A DNA stretch of 34,922 nt. Source: Dipetalonema caudispina. Its lineage: Eukaryota; Nematoda; Chromadorea; Rhabditida; Onchocercidae. Positions 1-13,000 of this stretch are shown here, in pieces. The notes below the pieces were generated by a model. It was not told the origin of the DNA. It was given only the letters and a program-made list of their open reading frames with translations, and searched no databases. Each line of letters starts with the position of its first letter. Positions within the stretch are counted from its first letter, which is position 1. Position numbers and translations under genes: made by a program. Where the stretch lies: assembly GCA_013365325.1 (NCBI GenBank), contig JABVXV010000488.1, forward strand, positions 1 to 34,922, read 5' to 3'.

Positions 1-372
<372 letters not shown>

Positions 373-3300
373 TCGATGGTAATAGCTTCCTTTTTTCAAT
401 TAGTTTCATTGGTATCTTAATTGAAAGAAAATTTTAGAAATATTCAACACTTCTATCAAGAACTAAATATGAGTACTGAATGTTTCTGAAACGTTTTTCG
501 GCAAAAATAGCAGCACATGGGATATTACAATTTTTAAGATACGAGGAGAATATTTGAATGGATTGGAAAAACTCGGAACAAGATAAAAAAGAAAAGAAGG
601 GAATCGAAATAATGAATTACTATAACTGCATATAATTCAAGTTTATTGTATTGCTTTTCCTTCTCATCGATAGTTTTACAGCGTTTCGCAACATTTTACA
701 ACGTTACATGGAAGGATTTGGAAATTATGGCTCTATTGATTCAACCGAAATATTCGAATGAAACAGTTCTTCAAATTACACCTCGTTTATGTAACGAAGT
801 ACGTGTAATCTCTCGTTGAGTAAGTCTAATTAAATAATTTTACTTTCCGCAATCGGTTATCTAGCATCGGTTTTTAATTTTCAAAAAAGATGCTTTATAA
901 ATTCAAACTAGTTAAGACAGAAATACCCAGATACTTTGAATACCTCACCAAAAATGATTGTAATTAACTTTACTGTAATAAATATTCAAGTTACTAAAAT
1001 AATAGCTTAACCTACTGAGCAACTAATTAGCTTGTTGCAATAATTGATAGCAATTGTCAGCTCATACTATAATTTTTGTTATTCAGGAGAAAAAGAACGA
1101 ATCTTCTTCGTTCAGAAAAAAATTAGAAAACATTCACCATAGTTTGATAAAATGCTCCGAAACAAACACTATGCATGAAATATTGAAATTGAATTAGAAA
1201 TTCAAATACTAAATTATGAATTCAGAGGAGAAAAAATAGTAAAATAGGAAAGAATGAACGGTGATTTCTGTTTTTTTGTGATTAATTTTTATGAAATATA
1301 GACGAGGCTAAAACGCTATCAGTTACTAACTATCAATAACTGTTGTTTTGCTAAAATTTCATGCAAATTTTAAGAAACAAAAATAAATAAATAAATGAAA
1401 GAAATGGAAAAAGGTAGCATGCAATAAAAATGATAGAAAACTAACTCTTATACCATTTAATGGAAATTTTTAAAAGTGACCTTATCATTGACTTATTTTT
1501 TTTCTTTTTTTTTTTTTTCAAAATGCCAATCACTACTTTGCTTGCTTAGTGATACTGACGTGTACCGTCCAAGTATGTTGACGTTATTTGTTACGTATAG
1601 AATATGAAATAAATATATTTAAAATTAACCACCATTTTCTTTTTGTTTTTCTTTGCGTAAAAGTAAATAGCAGTAAGTTTGGTTAAAAGTTATATTGTGA
1701 TAAGTAAAATATTATTTAGTATTAATGATACAATTGCAATTAACTATTGCACAATTTACATCTTACGTAATAAATATATTGATGTAATGAACGTTAACAA
1801 TTAACATCAATGTAGTAATGGTTAAAATATCAGTATATAAGCACTAATTAAACGATATCGAACAATTACCATTTCATAAATTGACAATAAGGATATTAAT
1901 TAAATAAGTGATATTCATCGTTGTATCCGAAATTTTCAATTAACATTAATGTACACTTATTAGCATAATTGCGCATTTTATTAATCACAGTGATATACGT
2001 GGTGTACGTGAAACCAAACCAACAATAGCAATATTTAATTTATTTTCACTAATTAATAATATTAGCTTAATCTTGCTCTACTTCAATTGTAATATCTTTT
2101 TTTTTTTTTTTCAGACTATCAAAAAAGTCATACACTTTAGCAATGAAATAAAATCGAAATGAAATTATGCTATGTTATTTTTAGCCTTTTGCTTGAATTA
2201 TGAAAAGACAGCAATTTTTTGAAGAAAAAAATAAACTTAGTTTATGAGAAATAAATAAAAAGAATAGAATTTAACAATGAAATATCTTTTAACTTTACTT
2301 TAAGATAAAATTATACATTTTATAAAAGAATATAATTATTTGTGATAGTACCAGAAAACTTTATTACTTACAATTTATTGCATTCATTGATTGCTTTTAA
2401 ATACTCTTTTTATTTGTTATAAGTTATCATAAATATGCAAAATAATTGCCATATTTTGAAATAAAAGCTATCGTTGATAAGTGATAAAAGTTTCTTTTAA
2501 TCATTATTGAAAGCTCACATGGCTAATATTTGATCAATATTTGTATTTATTTGTCCCAATGTGCCAAACAAAAATTATGATGAATAGATTTACATCAATT
2601 AAGCATCTTTTTTAATTAAAATTAATGGAAGAAAAAGTCGAACTTCCATTGATTAGTTGATAAGTATTTAACGGGAAATATCGTTTCTTTTTTTCTCGAA
2701 AAAATTAAAAAATTCTCACAAATTTATGAGTGCAATGAATAATATTGGAAAACTATAATTATTTTGTATATTTTGATATTTGTTATGCAATGTTATCAGA
2801 ATATATTTATCAATGAAATGATTTAGTTGCATTAAGCATTATTCTAATTATGCATTTTTTTGTTTTATAGCTCATTGTTGAACGTTTTTTTAATAGCTGT
2901 TCATTTTTCCTGTTGATATTTATTCCAAACTAAAAAATGAAATACTTTTTTTTTTTTTTTTTATATTTGAATTTAAAATGGATTGTTATACATTAAAGAG
3001 GATTGGAACTATTAACAACGAACTGTTAATGATTGATGTCACCTAATATATTTGTCATCACAAAAAAAAAAAGAAGAAAGAAATGTTAGTCATAGTTGTA
3101 TCATAGAAATAAAATGATTGATTGATTGATTATTCGAAGTTGGCAATGAACAGTGAAAAAAATTGTCATTGAAATTGTCCCTCTTACGTAAACTGTTATT
3201 GGTAAACTTAACGACAATCTTTCAATAGTTCATTCGAATTTTGAATTGGGGAAATGAAAATTGTTTGAGAATTTAACTTTAGAAGAGAAGAAAAAAATTC

Positions 3301-3733
3301 CCAAATTGAAGTTGTCTTCTTTGGCTGTACTGTTTTTTCTTTTTCTTTTTTTTTTTTTTTTTTGATTATATTTCGACATGTAATAGAAAACTTTGTACGT
3401 AGCAGTAATTGATGATTTTCTCAGTGACTGAACAATGAAGAAACTTTAAAATATCAAGACTAAAATTAAAATTAAATTTAAACGAAAAAAAATATGTTGA
3501 TCATGAGCATCATGAGCATTATTCAGTAATATATCGCAAAAATATCACTTATAATTATCATTTCCGAATGTATCAAGCAAATATATCATCATGCAACAAG
3601 AAATAGTCGTGTTGATTATGATATTGATATTTGATCATTTCACCATACATACACTTTCCAATGATCATAGATTTTCATTTTAATTGATAAGAACATTTTT
3701 AAACCTATTTATATTATTATAAAATTTAATTTC
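373..3733. other. AT-rich noncoding stretch
   Basis: No exon-like block, RNA gene or mobile element is recognisable here. It contains poly-T/poly-A runs (for example around 1498-1519, 2097-2112, 2947-2962 and 3344-3363), a short ATTG tetranucleotide run near 3116-3131 and a 9-base tandem CATGAGCAT near 3503-3520. The unfound 5' end and promoter of the Patched-related gene could lie in this interval or in 3734-5265. Confidence 0.6.
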
Positions 3734-3937
3734 ATGTTAAAAGTAATGCTTACTTTTACAGTAATTGCTATTTTACTAGCAATTTTTGGAATTGTAAACG
3801 AAGGAGGAAGAGTGGAGCTAAATCAAGAAAATTTAAAATCAAAATACTTCAACCAGTCTTTAATAATTTTTTTTTTTTGCCAAGAAGCTAAAAGTTTTAT
3901 TACAGTTTCAACTATTCATTATTCTATTATTTCGTAA
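3734..3937 (+). CDS. Possible 5' exon of the Patched-related gene, or spurious ORF
   Basis: This is a 67-codon open frame starting with ATG. Its first 20 or so residues are strongly hydrophobic (MLTFTVIAILLAIFGIV), followed by a charged stretch with the sequence GGRVELNQEN. A splice acceptor (TTTTACAG) falls inside it at 3760, so an exon could begin at 3761. A hydrophobic segment followed by a polar loop is what the missing first transmembrane helix of the downstream PTR gene should look like, and the strand agrees. However, the second half is low-complexity, no good donor follows, and I could not link it in phase to the exon at 5266. It could equally be a chance ORF. Confidence 0.22.
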   Translation: MLKVMLTFTVIAILLAIFGIVNEGGRVELNQENLKSKYFNQSLIIFFFCQEAKSFITVSTIHYSIIS

Positions 3938-5265
3938 ATTATGGAAGCAATGATTCGTAAAGAAATTCAAGCATATGTAAATTTTGATTATATTCTAATT
4001 TCTTTGATTGAATATTTCGCAAATATATTCTTTGTACTATATTATCATTCAAAAATAAAGTGGAAAAAATGAAAAAAACAATGACTAAAGATAAGTAGAA
4101 AAAATTTTTATTTTAATATATGAGAGAACGAAGAATTAAAAATTTTATTAACTATTTTTATTTCAAATTCAAAGTAAATAATTTCAAGTAAATAGTTAGG
4201 CATATTGATTAAATGCTTTTTTCCAATATCCATTGCCACTTAATAATATATTCTATATGTAAAAAACCAGTCGCACTTATTTGACCATATCAAATATCAT
4301 GGAAAGATATTTTTAAATTCTTTGGCAAAAATTTAAAAAAAAAAAAAAAAAAAAACAGTAAAATACAAGTTTCATAATAATTAATGATAATAAATGTTGC
4401 CATTAATTGAGTGACGTATTTTCGGATATTTCTCTGCTGACAGATATTTCAATATTCCGAAAAAAATTTAAAAAAAGCACCATAGACTAGAATGAATGAA
4501 AACTTTCTAATTTAGAAAGCGAAAAAATTTGATCAAATTCTGTTAAATATTCTCGAGTTTATTTAAATTTCCTTGTTTTCTTTTTCTTTTGAAGTGCTGT
4601 GGAAGGCTAGAGTTTTTTGCAGCAAGAAATTTAAATTTGAAATTTATAAATGTCACAAATAAAAATCGTTTATTGAATATGAAAAGAAAAATAGTTTAAT
4701 TGAGGGAAATAATTTGACTTATTTTTTAATATTTTTGAAAAGCAATGACAAATTTTAAACATAACTCATGCATTAGCTCAACACTAACTTAATTAATTAA
4801 ATTGATACCCCGTGTTAATTTTAATATTAAGCTAATATATCACATGTCTCACCTCTTATTTTTCGAATTTAGTATCTAATCAAATGTTGACTAGGAAATT
4901 TTTATAAAGTTTAGGAACTCTACGACAGGGTACTATTGCATATAACTAATTTAATTAGTAAAATTGATATTTTGAGCAAATATTTCTTTACAGGTAAGTA
5001 TTTTCGAACTTATTATTTAATCACTGATAATTCTCATCTTATCGTTAGAAAAGCTCATTTTATTTGTTTTACTTATCCTTGCAAAATGCTGTCAGAATTT
5101 TTCTTCATTCAATTTATTTTCTTTGTTTTGGGTTTAAATTTTTTGTCATTTATGATTAAAAAGTTTTGTTTTTTCTACAAATAATTCAAAAACATTTTTT
5201 CTTTTAAAAAAAAAAAAAACAATAATCATTAATAAAAGTTTCAGGTATAACTTTGTGAATTTCAG

Positions 5266-8200
5266 ATAAAGAAGCTCGAATTATTCATCCAATCACATGA
5301 AGTACCAGATGGTATCAAACCAATTAAATATGATGAATTTCGTGTACATGGCGGAAATATTAATTATTTCTTCGATGCTTTCAAAGTATGCTCATACATT
5401 CAAAATATCTTTTGTTATTTATTTTTACATAAATGATTGGAACTATTGCAAGTATTTATAAAATTTATAGAATAATTCGAATTTGAATTCATCCAATTTG
5501 ATCCATCATTTCTAATTTCTGTATTAATGATCAAAAAAGCAATTAATATGCTATTTAGGCAAATATTAAGTCAAATTTGAGTCATTCAATTTAATCTATC
5601 ATTTCTAATTTATCTTTTATTCTATTAACAATCGTATTGACAGTTGCTAACCTTATAAAAAAAAAGGATTATTGCCAAAAATTAATAAATAAGTTAAACA
5701 AATTTTTCTTACTACCATTTTTGTCAATTTTGATGAAAAATGCGAAATTTAATTATATTCAATTTTTGAAAAATAGTTAAACAAAGATATACTCAACAGA
5801 GGAAAAAAAGCTTTAATTATTTTAATTAAGGGATTAAAATATTATCCTTCCAGTTCGGTTATGACCTCGTGCTCCTTAGTAACAGAAGTTATGAATCAGT
5901 TATGTTGTCGTATCCGAGAGCAACAATTTTTGGACATCATGTCGCTTTATCGTCACATTTCTTTGGTGTTAAAGTTAATGAAAATTTCACCGAACAGGTT
6001 CCACTACATTGTTGTAAGAAAAGATAACACAGTTAAATTTAAAAAAAAGAATTACAAATTACAAAAGATCGGGATGGATTTATTTTCTTTCTTTTTTAAT
6101 AAAATATAAATAAAAATAAAAATTTTAATGGCACTATATTTTTGTAATCATTTCAATTACCATTTCATTCATATCTATTATCATTAATTTTAGCAATGAT
6201 TTTATTGTGCATTCTTTTTTTTTTCGGAAATTTAACAAATTTAAATTATTTTAGGGATTGCCAACAGCAATGGAATCCGCTACAACGATCGGATTATTTT
6301 TTATGTTAAAAGCTCGTGGATTGCAGCAGAAGTATCGTTTACTTAAATGGCAACTTGAACTGGATAAATACAGCGAAAATGGAAATTATTCAGATTTATT
6401 TATCTTTTACATTTACGGTGATCAGGTGAGTGAGCAGCATTCGATCATAGCTGAAAATTTATTCTAATACTTTAATACTTATAAGTCTTATTTCGATTCT
6501 TAATTCAAATTTTTCCTAAACATTAAAATATTTACTTTAAAAATTTGCATGCTGAAAGTTGAAGAGTAAGTGTATTTGTTTTTTGAAGTATATGTACAAT
6601 AACAATTGTCTTATTTCATTAACATACTATAATTCCTCTAAATTTTATATTGTTAACATAGAATTTTCATAAATTAAAGATAGTTTTATTTTTTAATTCA
6701 TTATTATACGATCAGATTTATCTGCAAACATCTGCCAACAATTAATTACCTCTCCTTTTTTGTTTTTTAGGAAAATTAGCTTAAGGTGAAGTAAATTTTA
6801 ACACACACTTTAATCAGAAATATTGCTTTTAAAACATCGTTAAAAATTTAGCATAATTGAATCAATTGAAAAAAAATTCCCCGTTCATTTAATTAATTTT
6901 ACAATTCCTTCATTAAATCTTTGAACTATTAGCTTTTCCTACTTAATTCAATGCCTTCATGTTTTGTTTAATATTTTCAGATTGCTAATGTTGAAATGGC
7001 AAAGGGAAATTTGAAATCATTAAAATTATTTATAATTGGAGCATTGCTAATGGTTGCTTATATAGCATGTATTTTGCAAATGTTTACATTGAAGAGTAAG
7101 GTAAGAAAAAATTTGTACCATTAATTTTTTTTTTTTCCATTTTCTATCCTCCCACAAATATCTTCCTCTTACTAATTAATTAATTTAAAAAAAAAAATAT
7201 CAATAAAATTTAAGAGATAAACAATGTTTTCATTTTAGATAGTTATAGCATTTAGCATATAATTTCATTCTAATACACATGATTAGATTGAAAATTTCAG
7301 CAATTTTTTTTGCTTGTAAAATCAAAATAAAAAATTTGTAATTAATTTTTATGGAGTAAACTATACAGTAAACTTTACCTTTCCACGCTATGTTAGGTTT
7401 TTTTTTTTTTCATAGTGTTAAATAAGTTGGTCAAAGAAATAATATTTTGCTGTTTAAATTCTACAATTTATGATGAATTTGTAAAAAAAAAAAAAAAAAA
7501 AAAGAATTTATCTTATTTAAACAAAATTTTTTATGCGAAATGAGATTTTTTTTTTTTTTTGTCTGATAAATCAGCCGAAAAATTCTTTTTATCATTTCAA
7601 AATTTCTACGAAGATGTAGCAAAAAAGTGAAATGAAATAATTTCAATTGATGAATAGTAAAATATCAGACAAAAAAAAATATCATATCATTTATGCATGA
7701 TCCATTTATTTTCGATGAAAAGCAAACAAAATTTCGCAAATTAATAAAAACGATTAATATAATTGAAAACATATGAATGAAGCGAAACTTTCATTTAATT
7801 GAGAGCATTTAATTAAAACGTTACACGAAGTTTTATATTGAGCCATTCAAACTGAATAATTTTAGAGTATGGAATTAATTTATCAGCTGAATAATTATTT
7901 GAATGTAAAAATTTGGTTAGACAAATTTTAAAAAATTTAAGGGAAAATTTTTGCTTCATTTCTTTGCTATATACATATAACACCTGTGTTTGAAATTTAA
8001 TTACTTGAAGATTTTTCAAATTTTCATATTTTATAAAATTTTGCACAAAATTAAAATATTTGTCAATTTCATTCAAAAACTTTTAGATTTTGCTTATATC
8101 AGCAGCAATTGCATCACCTTTATTAGCAACAATCGTTTCATTCGCATTAATGCAATGGTTCAAATTTTCTATCGTATCATTAATGGGACTTATACCATTA

Positions 8201-10016
8201 CTAATGATGGGAATTGGTAATGCATTATTTGATTATCAATATTTTAACTTAATTATTTGAAAGCATCGATGGTACAGTGAAATTTGCAGTATACGTATGA
8301 AAATAGTGTGAAATTACGATAAATAATAGAAATGAAAGAGAATTGTATTCCAATTAAACGAAATTGTTAAATTATTTCAACTTTTAAATAAAAAAAAATT
8401 TTTTTTTTTCTAAATTTTCACTTATTATTGTATTTTGCAATAATAATTTTTACTAATAAATCATAATGATGTAAAGTCTTCTTGCAATTTTTGCAAAAAC
8501 TTTGATATTCCATTTTGCGACTAATTATGCAATCTGAGATTATTAATAAATGGATACGTAGGATATTTCAGTGGTTAAAATTTAAAAAGAGAATTTGGAA
8601 ATTTATCAGTGATTGCTTATTTTATTATTGTCAAAGTTCATCTTATCGTCTAATGATGTATTCTAATTCGTTTTGATAAATTTTATTTCAGGTGTTGATG
8701 ATGCATTTCATTTAATTCATGCCTGGCAAAATTACTCCTCAATTTCGAGTGTACGAAAACGCATGGCAAATGTTGTAAATGCAGTTGGGCCAGGTATAAC
8801 TATTACATCAGTTACTAATATTCTTGCATTTGCTACTGGCTCAATTACAGCACCACCTATGGTTAGTTTTAATTATAAAAAAAAAAGAAAAAAAGATAAA
8901 TATTAAATGTATTAATTCAATAGAATGTAAATTTTTTGCAAATATTTAACAATATTTGCTTAACAAATATTGTTAAATATTTGCATAAAATTAGATAAAT
9001 ATATCTTAAATAAGTATTAATTGATGTAATACCAAGCATATAAGATTAAAATATATTTTTCATAATTACAGCTGTGAGACTTAATTTGTCATACAATTTA
9101 TTTTCATTAAGAAACAAATAAATCATTGTTAGAAGTAATATTATATGTTAAAAATATTTAAATTGTAGAGGAAAGATTGGATAATTTCTGTCTATATTTA
9201 ATTAAAATTAATTTTAGATGAGTTCATTTTGTTTATGTATGTTATTAGCAGTTGCAATAGATTATATCCTTGAATTAACAATTTTTGCTCCAATACTTGC
9301 TGTTACAACATATTTCGAGCATGATAATAATTCTGGAAAACAGAAATACTTTTGGTTTGTTCATTTCATTTTCGTTTTTTTATTTCATTTCCATTCTTAT
9401 TTGATATAAAAATTGTAACATAGAAATTTGAAGATTTTGTATGGATAATTTTTTTTTTTTTTTGCTTTTATCAGCTACTATCAGCAAAATTTTCGATGGT
9501 CGTTAAACTTTAAAAGTATCAATTGATTGAAATCTTTTTCCAATAAAAATTTAAAGTGAAAAAGATATTTGTTTTTCTTTTTAGCATTTTTTTTTTCCAC
9601 CAGAAGATTTGATTCTTTGGCTTTTCTCCTCTTTCCTTCTATAAAAATTGCAGTTAAGAATAGTTCTAAAAGAAAGAAAATTTAAGATTTAAAAGTTTTC
9701 AATTTTATATGAAAAGTGTAATTTTTCCTTTCTTTGAAATATCAAAGTTGAGATAATTTTAATCATATGACCGAATTATAATCATATATTTCAGCCATTC
9801 AAAACAATGTTGGATTTTACTTTCTCAATTTCTTGCTTCTAAAATTGGCCTAGCAACTGTTTTTACAATGCAAGCAATTTTATATGTTGTTGCTACCATT
9901 GGTGTAGTACGTATGGAAGCAAACTTTAACCCCAGTAAAACATTTTCATCTGATTCCAAACTAATCACATGCGTTAAAATTGCTAACTTCATCTATAAAG
10001 AGGTAAAAATTCACTT

Positions 10017-10050
<34 letters not shown>

Positions 10051-13000
10051 CAAGAATTGATAACAATAATAATAATAATATCAAAAACGATAATTAAATT
10101 AGCTAAGAAAATATTCAAATTATTACTCAAAAGTACTGAGAAAATTTTTTTAATAAATAGCTTTTGATGAAACAATTTGAATAAAAACTAAAATTGATAA
10201 CAATAGTAATAATAATAACAATAATGATAGTAATAGTAGTAATAATAATCATGATAATAACAATAACAATAATAATATCAATAATAGTAATAATACAATA
10301 ATAATCTAAATGAAAGCAAAGAAAAAAAATGATTTTTACAAAAAAAATTTGTTTGAAAAAAAATAAAATTACAATATTATTTAAAATTCATTTACCAAAA
10401 ATTCTTGCAGAATCTTTTAACAAGTCTTGTCGTTAATAAACCACCTGATATTAGTAATGTTACACAATACAATGAATTTATGGAATTAGTTCATAGATTG
10501 GAAGGACTTCCTGCATCATGTGGACCAGAAAGAACATTACTATGGCTTCGAGATTACGTCAAAGTGAAAATTTCCACTTTTTTTTTTTTTTTTTTTTTTC
10601 CTAATACTAACAATTAATTAATAAAGCAATAATGATTATTATTATTATAATTTCAAATTATATTGTTAAAAGCGATTTTTCCTGGATAAAATCTTATATA
10701 ATAAGAATGAAATATTGAAATATTTCAAATTAATTATTATTGTTGTTCGTAGTGTTTAAATTGGCTTTTTTTTTTTCAAATGGGAATTTGAATAATGTTT
10801 AAATTACTAAAATATTTTAAATTAATTACTATCAAAGCAAAATGTTTTCTTTCAGTATTCACATTTATTTCGCCTTTAACGAATATGCTTTTGTTATTGA
10901 TAATACGTTAATTTAGAAAATTATTAATGAAAAAAAAAAGAAAGAAAATCAAACAGATATATTGGATAATTGATAATTTGAATAAATTGACTGATATATG
11001 TGAAATGATTTCTTGATGCACATTACAAGCTTGTAGAAAAGAATCGAAATAGAATATGATGAAGTACTTTTATGTTTATTACAAACTATATTTTGCAAAA
11101 TTTCAACATATTAAATGAAAAATTTAGATAAAAAAGTTGAAATTTTTTTCAGTTTGAATTTAATTTTTCTTTTTAGTATGTTGAAAAGAAAAAAGAAAAA
11201 GCTGGCTCTCATAATACTAGCCTTACCTATCAATATGTGCCACAATTTCTCACTAGCAAATTCATGGCTGAGAAGAATGTTTTACATTATCATACCGTTA
11301 ATAAGTATGTTATTTGATATCTAATTATAGCATAACTTTATATAATTATTAATTTAATGCTGACCAAGACAAAAAGATGGCCAGTACATATTTTGATTGC
11401 AAAATGACCTCGATATTATCGCTTCTACGGTTGAATATTTTTTGAAATGCTCACACTAGTATAATTTTTATGGATAACTTTAATTAAATTTTTCATCTTA
11501 TTAAATGTTATTATGCCGGAACCGGAACTTTCCATATCATCCCATTATATGATGAAGTGCATAATGATGTTAACACTGTTGCATATTTAATATGATGTAG
11601 ACGGTTTTCGGAAATAAAAACAATTTCCAATCATTTTCCAGTCAACACCAACAATGATATTTCCGGCAATAATATGTACAATGAGATTTTAATGCTGAAT
11701 TTGAAGTGAAAAATTTTGATTGATGATAGCAATATTAGCTGAAATTCAAAAAATTAAACTCAATCATAGCATTTATTTCCTATTTAAGGAGTACAATTGT
11801 CGTTGATAGTTTTATATTTACTATGGTTTCGCATGGAATGGACAAATGGACAAAACGAGCTGCTTTGGCCGGTTTGTTTTATAAAATTAAAAGCTTTAAT
11901 TAAATTAAAAACTATAATTTTAAAAGCAGCAAATTTGAACTGTTTAATAGGTATTATTTGTATATGTTTTCCAAGCAGTGAAATAAGATATGCTCAGATA
12001 TGGACAATGTTTTCAATTGCAAATAATGAAAAATATTAATTGAGTAATTAGATTACTTTTATCGTAATATTGTGTAAATTTATCTAAAATAGAACAAATT
12101 TCAAGTAGTAACCTAAAATAGAATACATTTCGAATAATAACTTAAATAGAATATATCTGTATAAAAACCTAAAATAGATATGCACTTCAAGCGGAAAAAT
12201 ATTTACATAAATGTTTGAATTAAATTGGTCATTCTCGAAATTTAACCAAATTATGACTAAAAATCATTACCAATATAATGATTAAATCATATGTGTGCAA
12301 ACTCTAAATGTAAACTTTCTAATAATATTATTATACGAAATTCGAATATTATCAACAATTATGTATTTACTTAATTTTAATTTAATTAATAATCCAATAA
12401 AAGCATATAAATTGTTTCAGAACATCTAACTTACTTCTTAAATTTCAACATTCCAGATCTGATTCGGTCTATTTTGGATGATTATCCACAATTTAATGTA
12501 ACTTTGTTTGATTATGATGGTACAATCTTTGATTTGATATTAAACGTTAAGGTATCATCATTAAGTTTGTTTTTTAAACATTTATAATTTCCTAAAAATT
12601 TTCAATCTTAAACACTTATTTGTTAAAATAATTAATAGTAGCAATCAAGACGATATTCGATCATATTTTTGCTATGATTAAAGCTGAAATAACAATTATT
12701 ATTAGTAATGAGTAACTTAAAAGTGCTTATTTATTCTTATACATATATTGTTTATAAGTAAGAAATAAATGAAATCAGCTGCAAATTAAATAAATTTTTT
12801 ATTTTCGAACCTTTTTTTTGTCTAGAATACACCTATCGATCCTTTTTAATTTTTGATTAACTAATAAAAATAATTCGATCAAAAAGAATGAATGATTTTT
12901 TGACCTAAAGTAATTTAACCTATCATCATAGTTACTAAACTTTCAAAGAAAAGAATGAATTTGACCTATAAATTATATTTATTCATTACATTTAGCAATT

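Noticed and set aside
4936..5184. 82-codon frame with a perfect GTAAGT donor inside, considered as a PTR exon
   Set aside because: It leaves a phase that meets a stop in the exon at 5266, and the downstream half is low-complexity.
8937..8985. Hairpin as a conventional miRNA gene
   Set aside because: The loop is only five bases and the stem is perfectly paired and short, unlike normal pre-miRNAs; kept as a repeat instead.
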